A DNA stretch of 64,000 bases from Winogradskyella ludwigii. GTDB lineage: Bacteria; Bacteroidota; Bacteroidia; Flavobacteriales; Flavobacteriaceae. Below, one piece after another: positions 53,377 to 61,380 of the stretch (the stretch's first letter is position 1; the number at the start of each line of letters is the position of its first letter). The notes beneath the pieces were generated by a model. The model was not told the origin of the DNA. It ran no database searches and saw only the letters and a list, made by a program, of their open reading frames with translations. The position numbers and the translations under genes are program-made. The stretch spans positions 744,001 to 808,000 of the forward strand of contig NZ_JABFDF010000001.1 in NCBI RefSeq assembly GCF_013403985.1. Direction: 5' to 3'.

Positions 53377-54427
53377 TAGGTTGTTTTTTTAATGTGAAAT
53401 AAAATGTTGTGCCTTCATTTAGTTTTGAAGTTAACCAAACTTTTCCACCATATAAATCTACAATTTTCTTTACTATAGACAAACCAATACCTGTAGACTC
53501 CCCATTGTTTTCAAGTTTAGCAAAGGTTCTGAATATTTTTTCGAAATAGACTTCTTCAATACCTTTTCCGTTATCCTTAATGGCAAACTGCCAAAATATC
53601 CCTTTATCTTTTACACCGACTTCAATCGTACCATTTGGTTTATCGTTATAAGCAATGGCATTCCCAATTAAGTTTTGAAACAATTGCTGCAATCTGTATT
53701 TATCTCCTTTTACAATGGGTAAATTTGCTCTAGTGATTGTAATATGTTTAGGTATTTGAATGGTAGTTAATATATTATCTATTAATTTACTGAGATCTAC
53801 ATCATAGATTTCAATTTGATCTTTACCAATAGTAGAGTACTCTAAAATACCGTTAATTAAAGTATCCATTTTTTCTACATTAGTTCTAATGAGGTCTAAT
53901 GTTTTTTCGCCATTAGTATCAAAAGCATCTTTATAGTCTTCTTTTAACCAAGCGGTTAAGGTATCTATACTTCTAAGTGGTGATTTTAAATCGTGAGACA
54001 CCATGTGTGCATAATCGCTAAGCTCTTGGTTTTGATGAGCAAGCTCGTTTAAAAGCGATTCTTTTTGTTTGTTCATTTCAATAATCTCTTTGGTTTGATT
54101 ATCAATAAAATCAACCAAATCTGAACTCTTTAATTCTACAGCAACCGCTTTGTCTTCTTCATTAAGGTTATAAAACTTAAGTGTATTGATAACATCTTTT
54201 AATTTATCAATAAGTTCCTTCTGTCCTTTTGCCTCCTTTTGTAATTTTCTATTAGCACTATACAATTCATCTGAGCTAATTGACATTGCTCTTTGAATCA
54301 TTACTGATTGCTCATCAAAATTATTATATGAGCTTTCTACAGCGGCAAGAAACGATGATAATTCTCCACTAGATTTTAATTCTTCACTTATATACTTACG
54401 TAATTGACGCTTAAGTAATGAATTCAT
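53363..54427 (-). CDS. Histidine kinase paired with the FIST sensor
   Basis: A 354-residue soluble kinase. An N-terminal helical region of ~130 residues (LLKRQLRKYISEELKSSGEL and FLAAVESSYNNFDEQ) is like that of FIST/NosP-associated kinases. The HisKA domain carries His145 (VSHDLKSPLRS) and is followed by the ATPase domain with QNLIGNAIAY, KDNGKGI and STGIGLSIVKKIVD. There is no membrane segment and no own sensor domain, so its signal must come from a partner, most likely the FIST protein encoded directly upstream (one-base overlap). Confidence 0.92.
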   Translation of the reverse strand: MNSLLKRQLRKYISEELKSSGELSSFLAAVESSYNNFDEQSVMIQRAMSISSDELYSANRKLQKEAKGQKELIDKLKDVINTLKFYNLNEEDKAVAVELKSSDLVDFIDNQTKEIIEMNKQKESLLNELAHQNQELSDYAHMVSHDLKSPLRSIDTLTAWLKEDYKDAFDTNGEKTLDLIRTNVEKMDTLINGILEYSTIGKDQIEIYDVDLSKLIDNILTTIQIPKHITITRANLPIVKGDKYRLQQLFQNLIGNAIAYNDKPNGTIEVGVKDKGIFWQFAIKDNGKGIEEVYFEKIFRTFAKLENNGESTGIGLSIVKKIVDLYGGKVWLTSKLNEGTTFYFTLKKQPNGTA

Positions 54428-55560
54428 TATTCACTTATTAATGTTATAGTCATGGTTTGATTATGCAATTGGCAAGCCGTTTCTCCATGAAAAGGTGCAA
54501 TTTCTCCGTAAGAGTAAAAACCACTGACAACAGTCCCTTCTCCTAAAATTTCTATGACTTCGTCTACCTCTTCTTCTACACGCTGATCTAAAACCAATTT
54601 CCGGCCAATACAACTTACTAACATGGCAAGCTCTGGTTTATGTTCTCTAAATTCTAATGCTTGTCTTGCTGCACGCTCAGATGCATTTGCAATATTATCG
54701 ACGTTAGTCATCATTAATTGCACTTTAGAATTTTGTTTAATATCACCTGCTAGAATTACAGCGTTTTCTTCTTCGTTAATATTAAGAATAGACCTTACTA
54801 TAGATTGCTCTTCGTCTTCTGATTTTACATTCAATGGATACAATAACGCTGCACCTGGCAAATCCTTAGCTTTATTCCCTAAATAGGTTTTATACAAATC
54901 TAATGCAGGTAAACCGTCTAACTCATAAAGTGTATTCCCTTCAGATTTTGTTACGGTTCGTTCTGGTCCAAAAGGTGTCCAACCTCCATGAATTGAAAAT
55001 GTAATTTCTAAAGAATCTCCATAAAAACCAACAGCCACTATTTCTCCTTCTTTTGGATTTTCATTATAAGAGGCTAATGTTTTCTCAAAACGTGTATCAT
55101 CTCCACACAAACCACCCGTAATTAATAAGTTCACATTATTAGTAGTACTCATACCACGTGTAAGTTGACTACCATTTATAAAACTACCTTCTGAGATTAC
55201 AAATACATATTTCAGGCCTTCTTCAGGAAATTGTTTTACAAGATCACTACCCGTTTTAAAACTATCTAAATCTGTATTTAATACATTGCTAGTTTTTATG
55301 ACGAACTTGCTCTTTTCAAACTCTATAGCCGTAATTGTAATGCTATTTTCATTTACAGTATGTGATGAAATTTCTGCACAAGCAGAACCAAAAACAATAT
55401 GACCGTCTGGAAATAGTTCTCTAATTTCTTTATAAACAGAAGCGTCTTCTAAAAGAAGACGATTTCCAAAAACGATAACTAAGGGTTCTAATAATTTTTG
55501 ATTTTTACCAACATAGGCCCAATCTTGGTTAGTATGCTTTACGAGTTGTACTATTTTCAT
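54427..55560 (-). CDS. FIST-domain sensor (NosP family)
   Basis: A 377-residue cytosolic protein with FIST_N (about 25-215; VFGNRLLLED, VFGSACAEIS, NLLITGGLCGDDTRF) and FIST_C (about 220-360; ALDLYKTYLG, MLVSCIGRKLVLDQR, VVSGFYSYGEIAP). FIST proteins of the NosP group bind haem and NO and regulate a co-encoded kinase. Here the kinase gene follows with a one-base overlap. Having it in the same operon as an H-NOX gene is notable. Haem binding in this protein is inferred from the family and context; other FIST proteins may bind small molecules such as amino acids. Confidence 0.88.
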   Translation of the reverse strand: MKIVQLVKHTNQDWAYVGKNQKLLEPLVIVFGNRLLLEDASVYKEIRELFPDGHIVFGSACAEISSHTVNENSITITAIEFEKSKFVIKTSNVLNTDLDSFKTGSDLVKQFPEEGLKYVFVISEGSFINGSQLTRGMSTTNNVNLLITGGLCGDDTRFEKTLASYNENPKEGEIVAVGFYGDSLEITFSIHGGWTPFGPERTVTKSEGNTLYELDGLPALDLYKTYLGNKAKDLPGAALLYPLNVKSEDEEQSIVRSILNINEEENAVILAGDIKQNSKVQLMMTNVDNIANASERAARQALEFREHKPELAMLVSCIGRKLVLDQRVEEEVDEVIEILGEGTVVSGFYSYGEIAPFHGETACQLHNQTMTITLISE

Positions 55561-55562
55561 AT

Positions 55563-57521
55563 TTATTTTTTAAGTGTAAAGTAAAATGTAGTTCCCACAT
55601 TTACTTCACTTTCTAACCAAATTTGACCTTCGTGTAAATCGACAATTTTTTTAACTATAGATAACCCTATTCCTGTAGAGTCTTTACTTTTATTTAAGGC
55701 GTGGAATATTTTAAATATCTTATCGTGAAATTGTTTCTCTATACCAATTCCGTTATCTTTAATTGAGAATTTATAGTGACTTTTTAAATCTTCGAAATCT
55801 ATAGTTATCAATCCTTTTTCTTTATCTATAAACTTAACAGCGTTACTAATTAAATTTTGAAACAGCTGTTGCAATTTTGTTGCATCACCTTTAATTGTTG
55901 GTAAAGCATTTATTAGTTTTATCTCTATATGCTCTGGAATATAAAGCATAGACATTATATTATTAATCTTTTTATTAAGATCTACATCTGCTTTATCAGT
56001 ACTATCTGTGCCAACACTAGAATAATCTAACACATCTGAAATGAGCTGCTCCATCTTTTCTAAAGTTGCTTCAATAAGCTCAAAGTTCTTTAAACTCATA
56101 TCATCTAGCTTCCCTTTATTATCTTCCTTAAGCCAGCTTACTAAGGCATCTATACTTCGTAAAGGTGATTTTAAATCGTGAGAAACAATATGTGCATATT
56201 CTTGAAGCTCATCATTACTTCTCTCAAGTTTAAGAAGCAATTTTTCTTTTTGAAGTTCTAAACTTTTAAGCTCGGTAATATCTAAATGGATACCTATAGA
56301 CCCAATTATTTCTCCCTCCAAATTATAATTTGGTGCTCCACTAATTAACCAGTGTCTCGTTTTTCCAAATTTACAAATGGCCTTAAGTTCATAAGAGCTA
56401 GATTCGCCCTTTTTTCTTTTTTCTTGTTCTTCTTCAATAACGCCAGATCCATCATCTATAGGATAAATTTCTCTAGATTTTTTACCTAATAACTCTTCTT
56501 CGGTATAACCAGACATTTCTGTAAAACTCTGGTTAATCATTAATATTTCGTCATCGTTATTAACCTCAACCAATCCTAAGTGCATATTGGCGATAATGTT
56601 ATAATACTTTTGCTTTTGGGCTTCTACTCTTTTTCTATACGTGCGTTTTAACGTAACATCTGTAAATGTCCAAAGAAAACCTTTTGACTTTCCACTAATA
56701 TTAATTGGCATATAATTTCGCTCTAGAATGGTACCATCAACCATTACGAGTTCGTCTCCAATAACGACTTTTTTGGCATTATCAATGGCATCCATACGCT
56801 GTATAAAAGCTTCTGGATCTGTAAATAATAACTTGTTATGTTCTGCTGCAGAAACGCAATCCATACCAATAAGATCAGCTGGTTTAGCTTTGAGTTTAAA
56901 AAGCTCGCAAAACTTGGTGTTAGAAAGTACTATTTTTCGATTTTCATCCTCTAAGATAATACCACTATCTAAATTTAGGATTAAGGTGGATAATCGGTTT
57001 TCTGATTCTATTAATTTTTCTTCAGATGCCTTCTCTGAAGTAATATCTCTAACAATACCTTGAGCCGCAATGGGCTTATTATGTTTATCAAAAATAATAC
57101 TTCCGTTTATATGAACCCATTTTACCTCCTTTGATTTGGTATAAACTCTGGTTTCATAATCTTTAAAGAAGCCGTTTTTTTCTAATTGGTTAAAGCTATT
57201 TATGGCGTATTGAAAATCATCTTTGTAAATAAGGTTGGCTACTTTTATATTTTCTTTCTCAATATCGTAGCCAAATAATTTTGTAGCAGCCTCATTAAAT
57301 TTTAGAATATTACCTTCAAAATCAATGACCACATAGGCATCAACAATATTCTCAAAGACACCTTGTAGTTCAGATGATTTTGCATCCAGTAGATTTTCGA
57401 GTTTTTGAGACGTGAAGTATAGTTCTCTTGATTTTTCTTCAAGAATTTTCTCTGCCGCTTTACGGGCACTTTTTTCTCTAGCTAGAGCACGTTTTAATAT
57501 CTCTACTTGTTCTTGGCTCAT
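55563..57521 (-). CDS. Triple-PAS sensor histidine kinase (H-NOX-associated)
   Basis: A 652-residue cytosolic kinase. An N-terminal coiled-coil (EILKRALAREKSARKAAEKI) leads into three PAS domains (about 50-165, 170-295 and 300-420), then a HisKA domain with His448 (VSHDLKSPLRS), and an ATPase domain with QNLISNAVKF, KDNGIGI and STGIGLSIVKKIVD. The coiled-coil start is typical of kinases that pair with H-NOX proteins in Bacteroidota. The H-NOX gene is immediately upstream, touching at one base. NO binding to H-NOX would be expected to change its autophosphorylation. It lacks a fused receiver, so phosphate must go to the stand-alone receiver, Hpt or LytTR proteins. Confidence 0.93.
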   Translation of the reverse strand: MSQEQVEILKRALAREKSARKAAEKILEEKSRELYFTSQKLENLLDAKSSELQGVFENIVDAYVVIDFEGNILKFNEAATKLFGYDIEKENIKVANLIYKDDFQYAINSFNQLEKNGFFKDYETRVYTKSKEVKWVHINGSIIFDKHNKPIAAQGIVRDITSEKASEEKLIESENRLSTLILNLDSGIILEDENRKIVLSNTKFCELFKLKAKPADLIGMDCVSAAEHNKLLFTDPEAFIQRMDAIDNAKKVVIGDELVMVDGTILERNYMPINISGKSKGFLWTFTDVTLKRTYRKRVEAQKQKYYNIIANMHLGLVEVNNDDEILMINQSFTEMSGYTEEELLGKKSREIYPIDDGSGVIEEEQEKRKKGESSSYELKAICKFGKTRHWLISGAPNYNLEGEIIGSIGIHLDITELKSLELQKEKLLLKLERSNDELQEYAHIVSHDLKSPLRSIDALVSWLKEDNKGKLDDMSLKNFELIEATLEKMEQLISDVLDYSSVGTDSTDKADVDLNKKINNIMSMLYIPEHIEIKLINALPTIKGDATKLQQLFQNLISNAVKFIDKEKGLITIDFEDLKSHYKFSIKDNGIGIEKQFHDKIFKIFHALNKSKDSTGIGLSIVKKIVDLHEGQIWLESEVNVGTTFYFTLKK

Positions 57522-58060
57522 TAATTTTTATTAATCACAAACCTTACTTTAGTTCCGTCTTCTTTTATTTTTTCTAATTCTATAGTCGCTGTAGAATTAA
57601 AATGTTCGAATGTTTTATTCATTAAACCAAGCCCGAAGTGATGCATAGCCCTGCTAGAGGTATAATCCATAACCAAATGATTATCTGTTTTCTCTATAAC
57701 CTCAAAAGTAGGTAGCTCTGCGTCTGGGTAGATTTTTCTAACTTCTACATGAATATGATTTTCTATAGACGAAATCATTTCTATAGGATCTTTGTAAGTG
57801 GCTAAAAGCCCTGGATAACTTTTTTCTATAACACTGAAAAAATGTTCTGCATAAACTAAAAGTAAATTATCTATGGAAATGCCTGTGTTTTCACTTAAAT
57901 GCTGAAGTAATTGTAACATTTCAGAAAAACTATAAGTACCAACGGATGTATAAATACCATCTGATGCTAACTCTGAACTAGAAATGATTCTATCCACCAT
58001 TTCTAGACCAAATTTTTCTTCGACTAATTCTAAAAATTCAGTGAATACAATACCTTTCAT
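57521..58060 (-). CDS. H-NOX (haem nitric oxide/oxygen binding) protein
   Basis: A 179-residue stand-alone H-NOX protein, the standard length. The haem-contact motif Y-x-S-x-R is present as YTSSR (Tyr133, Ser135, Arg137). The proximal histidine is probably His104 (His102 less likely) in NHIHVEVRKIYPDAELPTF. No distal-pocket Tyr pattern of the O2-binding class is obvious to me, which favours NO selectivity as in facultative or aerobic bacteria. It overlaps the receiver gene upstream and the PAS kinase gene downstream by one base each, so its partners are clear. Confidence 0.94.
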   Translation of the reverse strand: MKGIVFTEFLELVEEKFGLEMVDRIISSSELASDGIYTSVGTYSFSEMLQLLQHLSENTGISIDNLLLVYAEHFFSVIEKSYPGLLATYKDPIEMISSIENHIHVEVRKIYPDAELPTFEVIEKTDNHLVMDYTSSRAMHHFGLGLMNKTFEHFNSTATIELEKIKEDGTKVRFVINKN

Positions 58061-58470
58061 TATACTTTTATTAATTCGTTAATACTCCAATAAGCCAATA
58101 GCTTTTCTAACTTAGCTACATAATGCTCATATTTAAGGGGTTTTAAAACATAACCTGCAACACCAATTTTATAACATTCTAACAAATCTTTTTGATTGTT
58201 TGAAGTCGTTAATATAATAGTAGGAATATATTTTAGAGTATCGTCATTTTTCAAAATACTCAAAAATTCTATACCATTAATTTTTGGCATGTTTAAATCT
58301 AATAAAATTATATCGGGAAGTGTGTCTTTTTGTTCTAAAATTTTCAGAGCATCTTCCCCGTTGTTAGCTTCGATAATTTTATGATTAAGTTTTAATGAAG
58401 AAATAGTTCTATTTAACTTCATGACTTCAATCATATCATCTTCTATCAGTAAAATATTTAGGGTTTTCAT
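58060..58470 (-). CDS. Stand-alone CheY-like receiver
   Basis: A 136-residue single-domain response regulator of the Rcp1-like type. Acidic pair Asp11/Asp12 (LLIEDDMIE), phospho-acceptor Asp58 (ILLDLNMPK), Thr88/Thr89 (LTTSNN) and Lys110 (VLKPL) are all present. It is the first gene of the seven-gene operon and lies behind a promoter with two or three tandem operator motifs. It may shuttle phosphate from the kinases to the Hpt protein or act as a sink. Confidence 0.93.
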   Translation of the reverse strand: MKTLNILLIEDDMIEVMKLNRTISSLKLNHKIIEANNGEDALKILEQKDTLPDIILLDLNMPKINGIEFLSILKNDDTLKYIPTIILTTSNNQKDLLECYKIGVAGYVLKPLKYEHYVAKLEKLLAYWSINELIKV

Positions 58471-58496
58471 TAATAGTTGCTTTTAATTTATTCGGC

Positions 58497-58605
58497 CAAA
58501 TTAATTTTAATTCACGACCTCATTTCTATAATTCGGTTAGCTGTGGTTATCTATCGACGGATGGCAAATTAGTGTCGACGAACGGTATTTGGCAAAAACG
58601 AATGT
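58497..58605 (-). promoter_or_regulatory. Putative LytTR operator g (tandem) and -7 box, signalling operon
   Basis: On the minus strand TTAATTTG (58497-58504) lies 27 bases before the receiver gene. GACGGATGG (58556-58564) and GACGAACGG (58577-58585) form a direct repeat 21 bases apart, beginning 52 and 73 bases beyond the box; AACGAATGT (58597-58605) is a third, weaker copy. Read on the minus strand the second is ACCGTTCGTC, the AlgR box. The array implies that the LytTR protein controls its own operon. Confidence 0.75.
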
Positions 58606-58622
58606 TAAGCCGCTATTCTCAA

Positions 58623-58979
58623 TTAACTATTTAACTTATTTGTAGTTTTCAGGGCAGATAACTGGGCTTCAGTTTTTATTGTCTTAAACTGTTCCAAAAA
58701 CTCTAAGGAAGCTTTTTTCGGTGTTTTTTGTTCTAAGTACATTTCAAATTCCGAAATTAATTCTAATTGTTTTAGATTTTTATTTAACAAAAAAACCTTA
58801 TCATCTACAGCATTGTTTTTTAAACTTTTGGATATAAGATTATCTTTATTTTCTACTTTTCTACTACTTACTGTTCTTCTTTCTAAAGGTTTTTCATCTC
58901 TTTTAAAATTATTTATAAAATAAAAGTAGAAGCCTAAATGTCCTATTAAAGATAATCCATAAATAAATACAGTAGTCAT
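58623..58979 (-). CDS. Hypothetical small membrane-anchored protein
   Basis: A 118-residue protein: one N-terminal membrane segment (VFIYGLSLIGHLGFYFYFI), then a basic linker and a helical C-terminal half (LLNKNLKQLELISEFEMYLEQ). I do not recognise a family. It lies just upstream of the signalling operon on the same strand, but has its own perfect -7 box and operator h, so it appears to be a member of the same regulon. A link to the phosphorelay or the envelope is likely but unproven. Confidence 0.7.
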   Translation of the reverse strand: MTTVFIYGLSLIGHLGFYFYFINNFKRDEKPLERRTVSSRKVENKDNLISKSLKNNAVDDKVFLLNKNLKQLELISEFEMYLEQKTPKKASLEFLEQFKTIKTEAQLSALKTTNKLNS

Positions 58980-59010
58980 AGTTTTGAGGTTATATGGATT
59001 AATTATACCA

Positions 59011-59079
59011 CAAAACTAAATGTTATTATGAGTGAAAATTCTCTTTTTTGATGAATCAACCTCTTGAAACGACGAATGG
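59011..59079 (-). promoter_or_regulatory. Putative LytTR operator h and -7 box, 118-residue protein gene
   Basis: On the minus strand TAGTTTTG (59011-59018, perfect -7 match) lies 32 bases before the start at 58979. GACGAATGG (59071-59079) begins 53 bases beyond the box and a weaker GATGAATCA (59050-59058) lies 21 bases from it. Confidence 0.7.
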
Positions 59080-59124
59080 TAAATAAGTGTCTTTAACTGG
59101 AATTAAGCGTCGTTTAAAATAACC

Positions 59125-59484
59125 TTAAATACGCGCTCTCAGCTTTTTAGGTAATCCTTTTACCACCATATCATAAGAATGATCAATTAATGTGGTAATA
59201 AACGGCGTAGAGAGTTCTCCTGATTGAATATAAACACTATTCCAGAGTCTTTTGTGCATGTGATAACCTGGCTTAATACTTTCATATTCCGCTCTAAGTT
59301 CTTGAGCGTATTCTGGGTCACATTTTAAATTGATAAATGCCTCTCCATTTTCCCAACGTTTTAATGACGCTAAAGCAAACATCTTACCCAATACCTTAAA
59401 TACAAGTGTATCATTATCAAACGGAAAATGTTCAGTAACTTCTTTCTTATTTAGGCAATAATCTCTGTATTGTTCTATGTTCAT
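59125..59484 (-). CDS. MmcQ/YjbR-family protein
   Basis: A 119-residue MmcQ/YjbR protein with the CyaY-like fold: KKEVTEHFPFDNDTLVFKVLGKMFAL, NLKCDPE and YHMHKRLWNSVYI. The family has been described as DNA-binding-like, but its cellular role is not settled. It overlaps the GNAT gene upstream by four bases, so the two are co-translated. Confidence 0.92.
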   Translation of the reverse strand: MNIEQYRDYCLNKKEVTEHFPFDNDTLVFKVLGKMFALASLKRWENGEAFINLKCDPEYAQELRAEYESIKPGYHMHKRLWNSVYIQSGELSTPFITTLIDHSYDMVVKGLPKKLRARI

Positions 59485-59882
59485 GACAACAGTCGTTCCA
59501 TTACTTTTTCAGGGTGTTGTAATTCTGAATACCCAAATTGTTTATATAAATGATGTGCATCTGCCGTTTTTAGCATCCAAACTTTACATGTTTGTAGTTT
59601 TGGATCTGCATGAATCGCTTCTATTAATTGTTTTGAATATCCTCTTCCTCTATAGTCTGAAAGTATAAACACATCCATTACATAGGCAAACACCGTATAA
59701 TCTGTTGCAACTCTCGCAAAGCCAATTTGTTTTTCATTGAGGTAAACCCCAAAACAATGACAATGATCAATAGTTTTTTTAACCTCATCTCGAGTTCTTC
59801 CTTTTGCCCAATATGTATCAGTTAAAAAACCATGTATAACCTCAACTTGAAGCTTTATTTTATTCGTAGATATTTCTATCAC
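59481..59882 (-). CDS. GNAT-family N-acetyltransferase
   Basis: A 133-residue GNAT protein. The acetyl-CoA loop is DVFILSDYRGRGYSKQLIEA, preceded by the NEKQIGFARV strand. The C-terminal LYKQFGYSELQHPEKVMER closes the fold. It transfers an acetyl group to an amine that cannot be identified. It overlaps the YjbR gene downstream and the DUF4230 gene upstream by four bases each. Confidence 0.93.
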   Translation of the reverse strand: MIEISTNKIKLQVEVIHGFLTDTYWAKGRTRDEVKKTIDHCHCFGVYLNEKQIGFARVATDYTVFAYVMDVFILSDYRGRGYSKQLIEAIHADPKLQTCKVWMLKTADAHHLYKQFGYSELQHPEKVMERLLS

Positions 59883-60490
59883 TTTTCTATTTTTTTAACT
59901 TCAGACGTTTCAATTTTTAAAGCTGAATAATCTAATTTCCAACCAATAGTTTCTACCAAATTATCTATTAAACTAATGGCTTCTATCGCTTCTTGTTTGG
60001 CAATATTATACAAACCACTTTCTGGAATTTTATCCATGATATGTACTTTGGCTTTGGTATGTAGATCTGTTAAATCTGCCGCTTCAAACCTATTAAACAT
60101 ACCATCTTTTTTATCATAGTAGTTAATATTACTTTCTATTGACAATACTTCAGGTTGCGGAAAATGAGATAACACAACGGTTTTTAATTTTGGATTGGCA
60201 GACATTTCTACTTTACTCAAATCAAAACCAACATGTGCTTTGGCATTAATGACAACCAATGCTTTTTTGCGACTAGAAATTAGTTTTAAAAATTTTTCTT
60301 TAACGTCTTCGTAATGATAAATTTCAGCGAAATCTCCTTCGACGGTTACAAATTTGCATACGCGTTTTATCTTGTCTAAAAGTAAAATTGATTGCTCGTT
60401 AGTAACCTTTTTGGTTTTCCATTGTTTATAAATGGTCACTAAACCTAAAGTGACTAAAATACTGATGATAATTATAAAAAAAGTTTCCAT
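59879..60490 (-). CDS. DUF4230 membrane-anchored protein
   Basis: A 203-residue protein with one N-terminal membrane segment (FFIIIISILVTLGLVTIY) and a DUF4230 domain (KIKRVCKFVTVEGDFAEIYHYED, ALVVINAKAHVGFDLSKVEM and GLYNIAKQEA). The domain is common in Bacteroidota and of unknown function. It starts the unit that continues with the GNAT and YjbR genes. Confidence 0.88.
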   Translation of the reverse strand: METFFIIIISILVTLGLVTIYKQWKTKKVTNEQSILLLDKIKRVCKFVTVEGDFAEIYHYEDVKEKFLKLISSRKKALVVINAKAHVGFDLSKVEMSANPKLKTVVLSHFPQPEVLSIESNINYYDKKDGMFNRFEAADLTDLHTKAKVHIMDKIPESGLYNIAKQEAIEAISLIDNLVETIGWKLDYSALKIETSEVKKIEK

Positions 60491-60537
60491 ATGGTTTTAA
60501 ATATATGACACTAGCATGAGCTTTTTGTCACATGCAA

Positions 60538-61287
60538 TTAATCTATTACTTTATACAAGATAGGTTTACTTGGACTTGCGTCGTTTTCAAAAGGTGCAAT
60601 TTGTAGGTTAAGCATATAGCAACCATCCTCAATTTTATTAGACACGTAAATAAACTCTGTAATTGTAGCATCTAATCTTAATTTTCCTGAAGTATTCCAA
60701 AATGCATTGTGTGCTAATAACTCTCCTCTATCACTCTCTTTATCTACACTTGGTAAATCTATAAGGAGATGATCTACTCCTTTAGTTTTTAGATATTCTG
60801 CAGCATCTTCTTGTAAATAAGTAGGATTAGTGTTTGAGTATTGTCTCGATAATTTATCACGCGTGTTTGGCATGGTTCTAATTACAATAGCTTTACGTTT
60901 TTTATTTCCTATTGCAAATTGTAATTGTTTTTTAGAAATCACATAATCTTCACCTAATTTTTCTGGTGCGACCGTAATCACTTCAGCCAAAAAGAAAAAC
61001 TGTTTTAAATGTTTATTTATAGAATATACCTTTTCTGTAATATGACCAACTGTTTCAGTGTGTGTTCCATGCGCATGCGGATTAAAAGTAATGGTATTAA
61101 AATTAACTACAGCTCCGTTGGCAACACTTATATTTTCTCCATCGATAATTTCTGGTTCTATCTTTGGCGGATCCAAATACCAAGCATTTACATTGGTTGA
61201 CTTCCCTGTTAAGGGAATAGAAATATCTAAAGGTTGTGATAAATCTATTTTTAATTTTCTTGAATTATATTGTATAGTTGCTATCAT
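60538..61287 (-). CDS. Cyclase-family metal-dependent hydrolase (kynurenine formamidase-like)
   Basis: A 249-residue protein of the putative cyclase family (PF04199). The metal motif HAHGTHTETVGH matches HxGTHxDxxxH, with Glu in place of Asp. DHLLIDLPSVDKESDRGELLAHNAFW follows. Members hydrolyse N-formylkynurenine or related amides. No tryptophan-degradation genes are near, so the substrate is open. It stands between the DUF4230 and hemW genes with spacers on both sides. Confidence 0.88.
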   Translation of the reverse strand: MIATIQYNSRKLKIDLSQPLDISIPLTGKSTNVNAWYLDPPKIEPEIIDGENISVANGAVVNFNTITFNPHAHGTHTETVGHITEKVYSINKHLKQFFFLAEVITVAPEKLGEDYVISKKQLQFAIGNKKRKAIVIRTMPNTRDKLSRQYSNTNPTYLQEDAAEYLKTKGVDHLLIDLPSVDKESDRGELLAHNAFWNTSGKLRLDATITEFIYVSNKIEDGCYMLNLQIAPFENDASPSKPILYKVID

Positions 61288-61380
61288 TTATACTTAATTT
61301 ACTTGTGCTGAAAATATCAGCATTTTGGTATTTTTTTTATCTTTTGTTTGTAATAACTAAAGATTCAAAACCTTCTAAAA

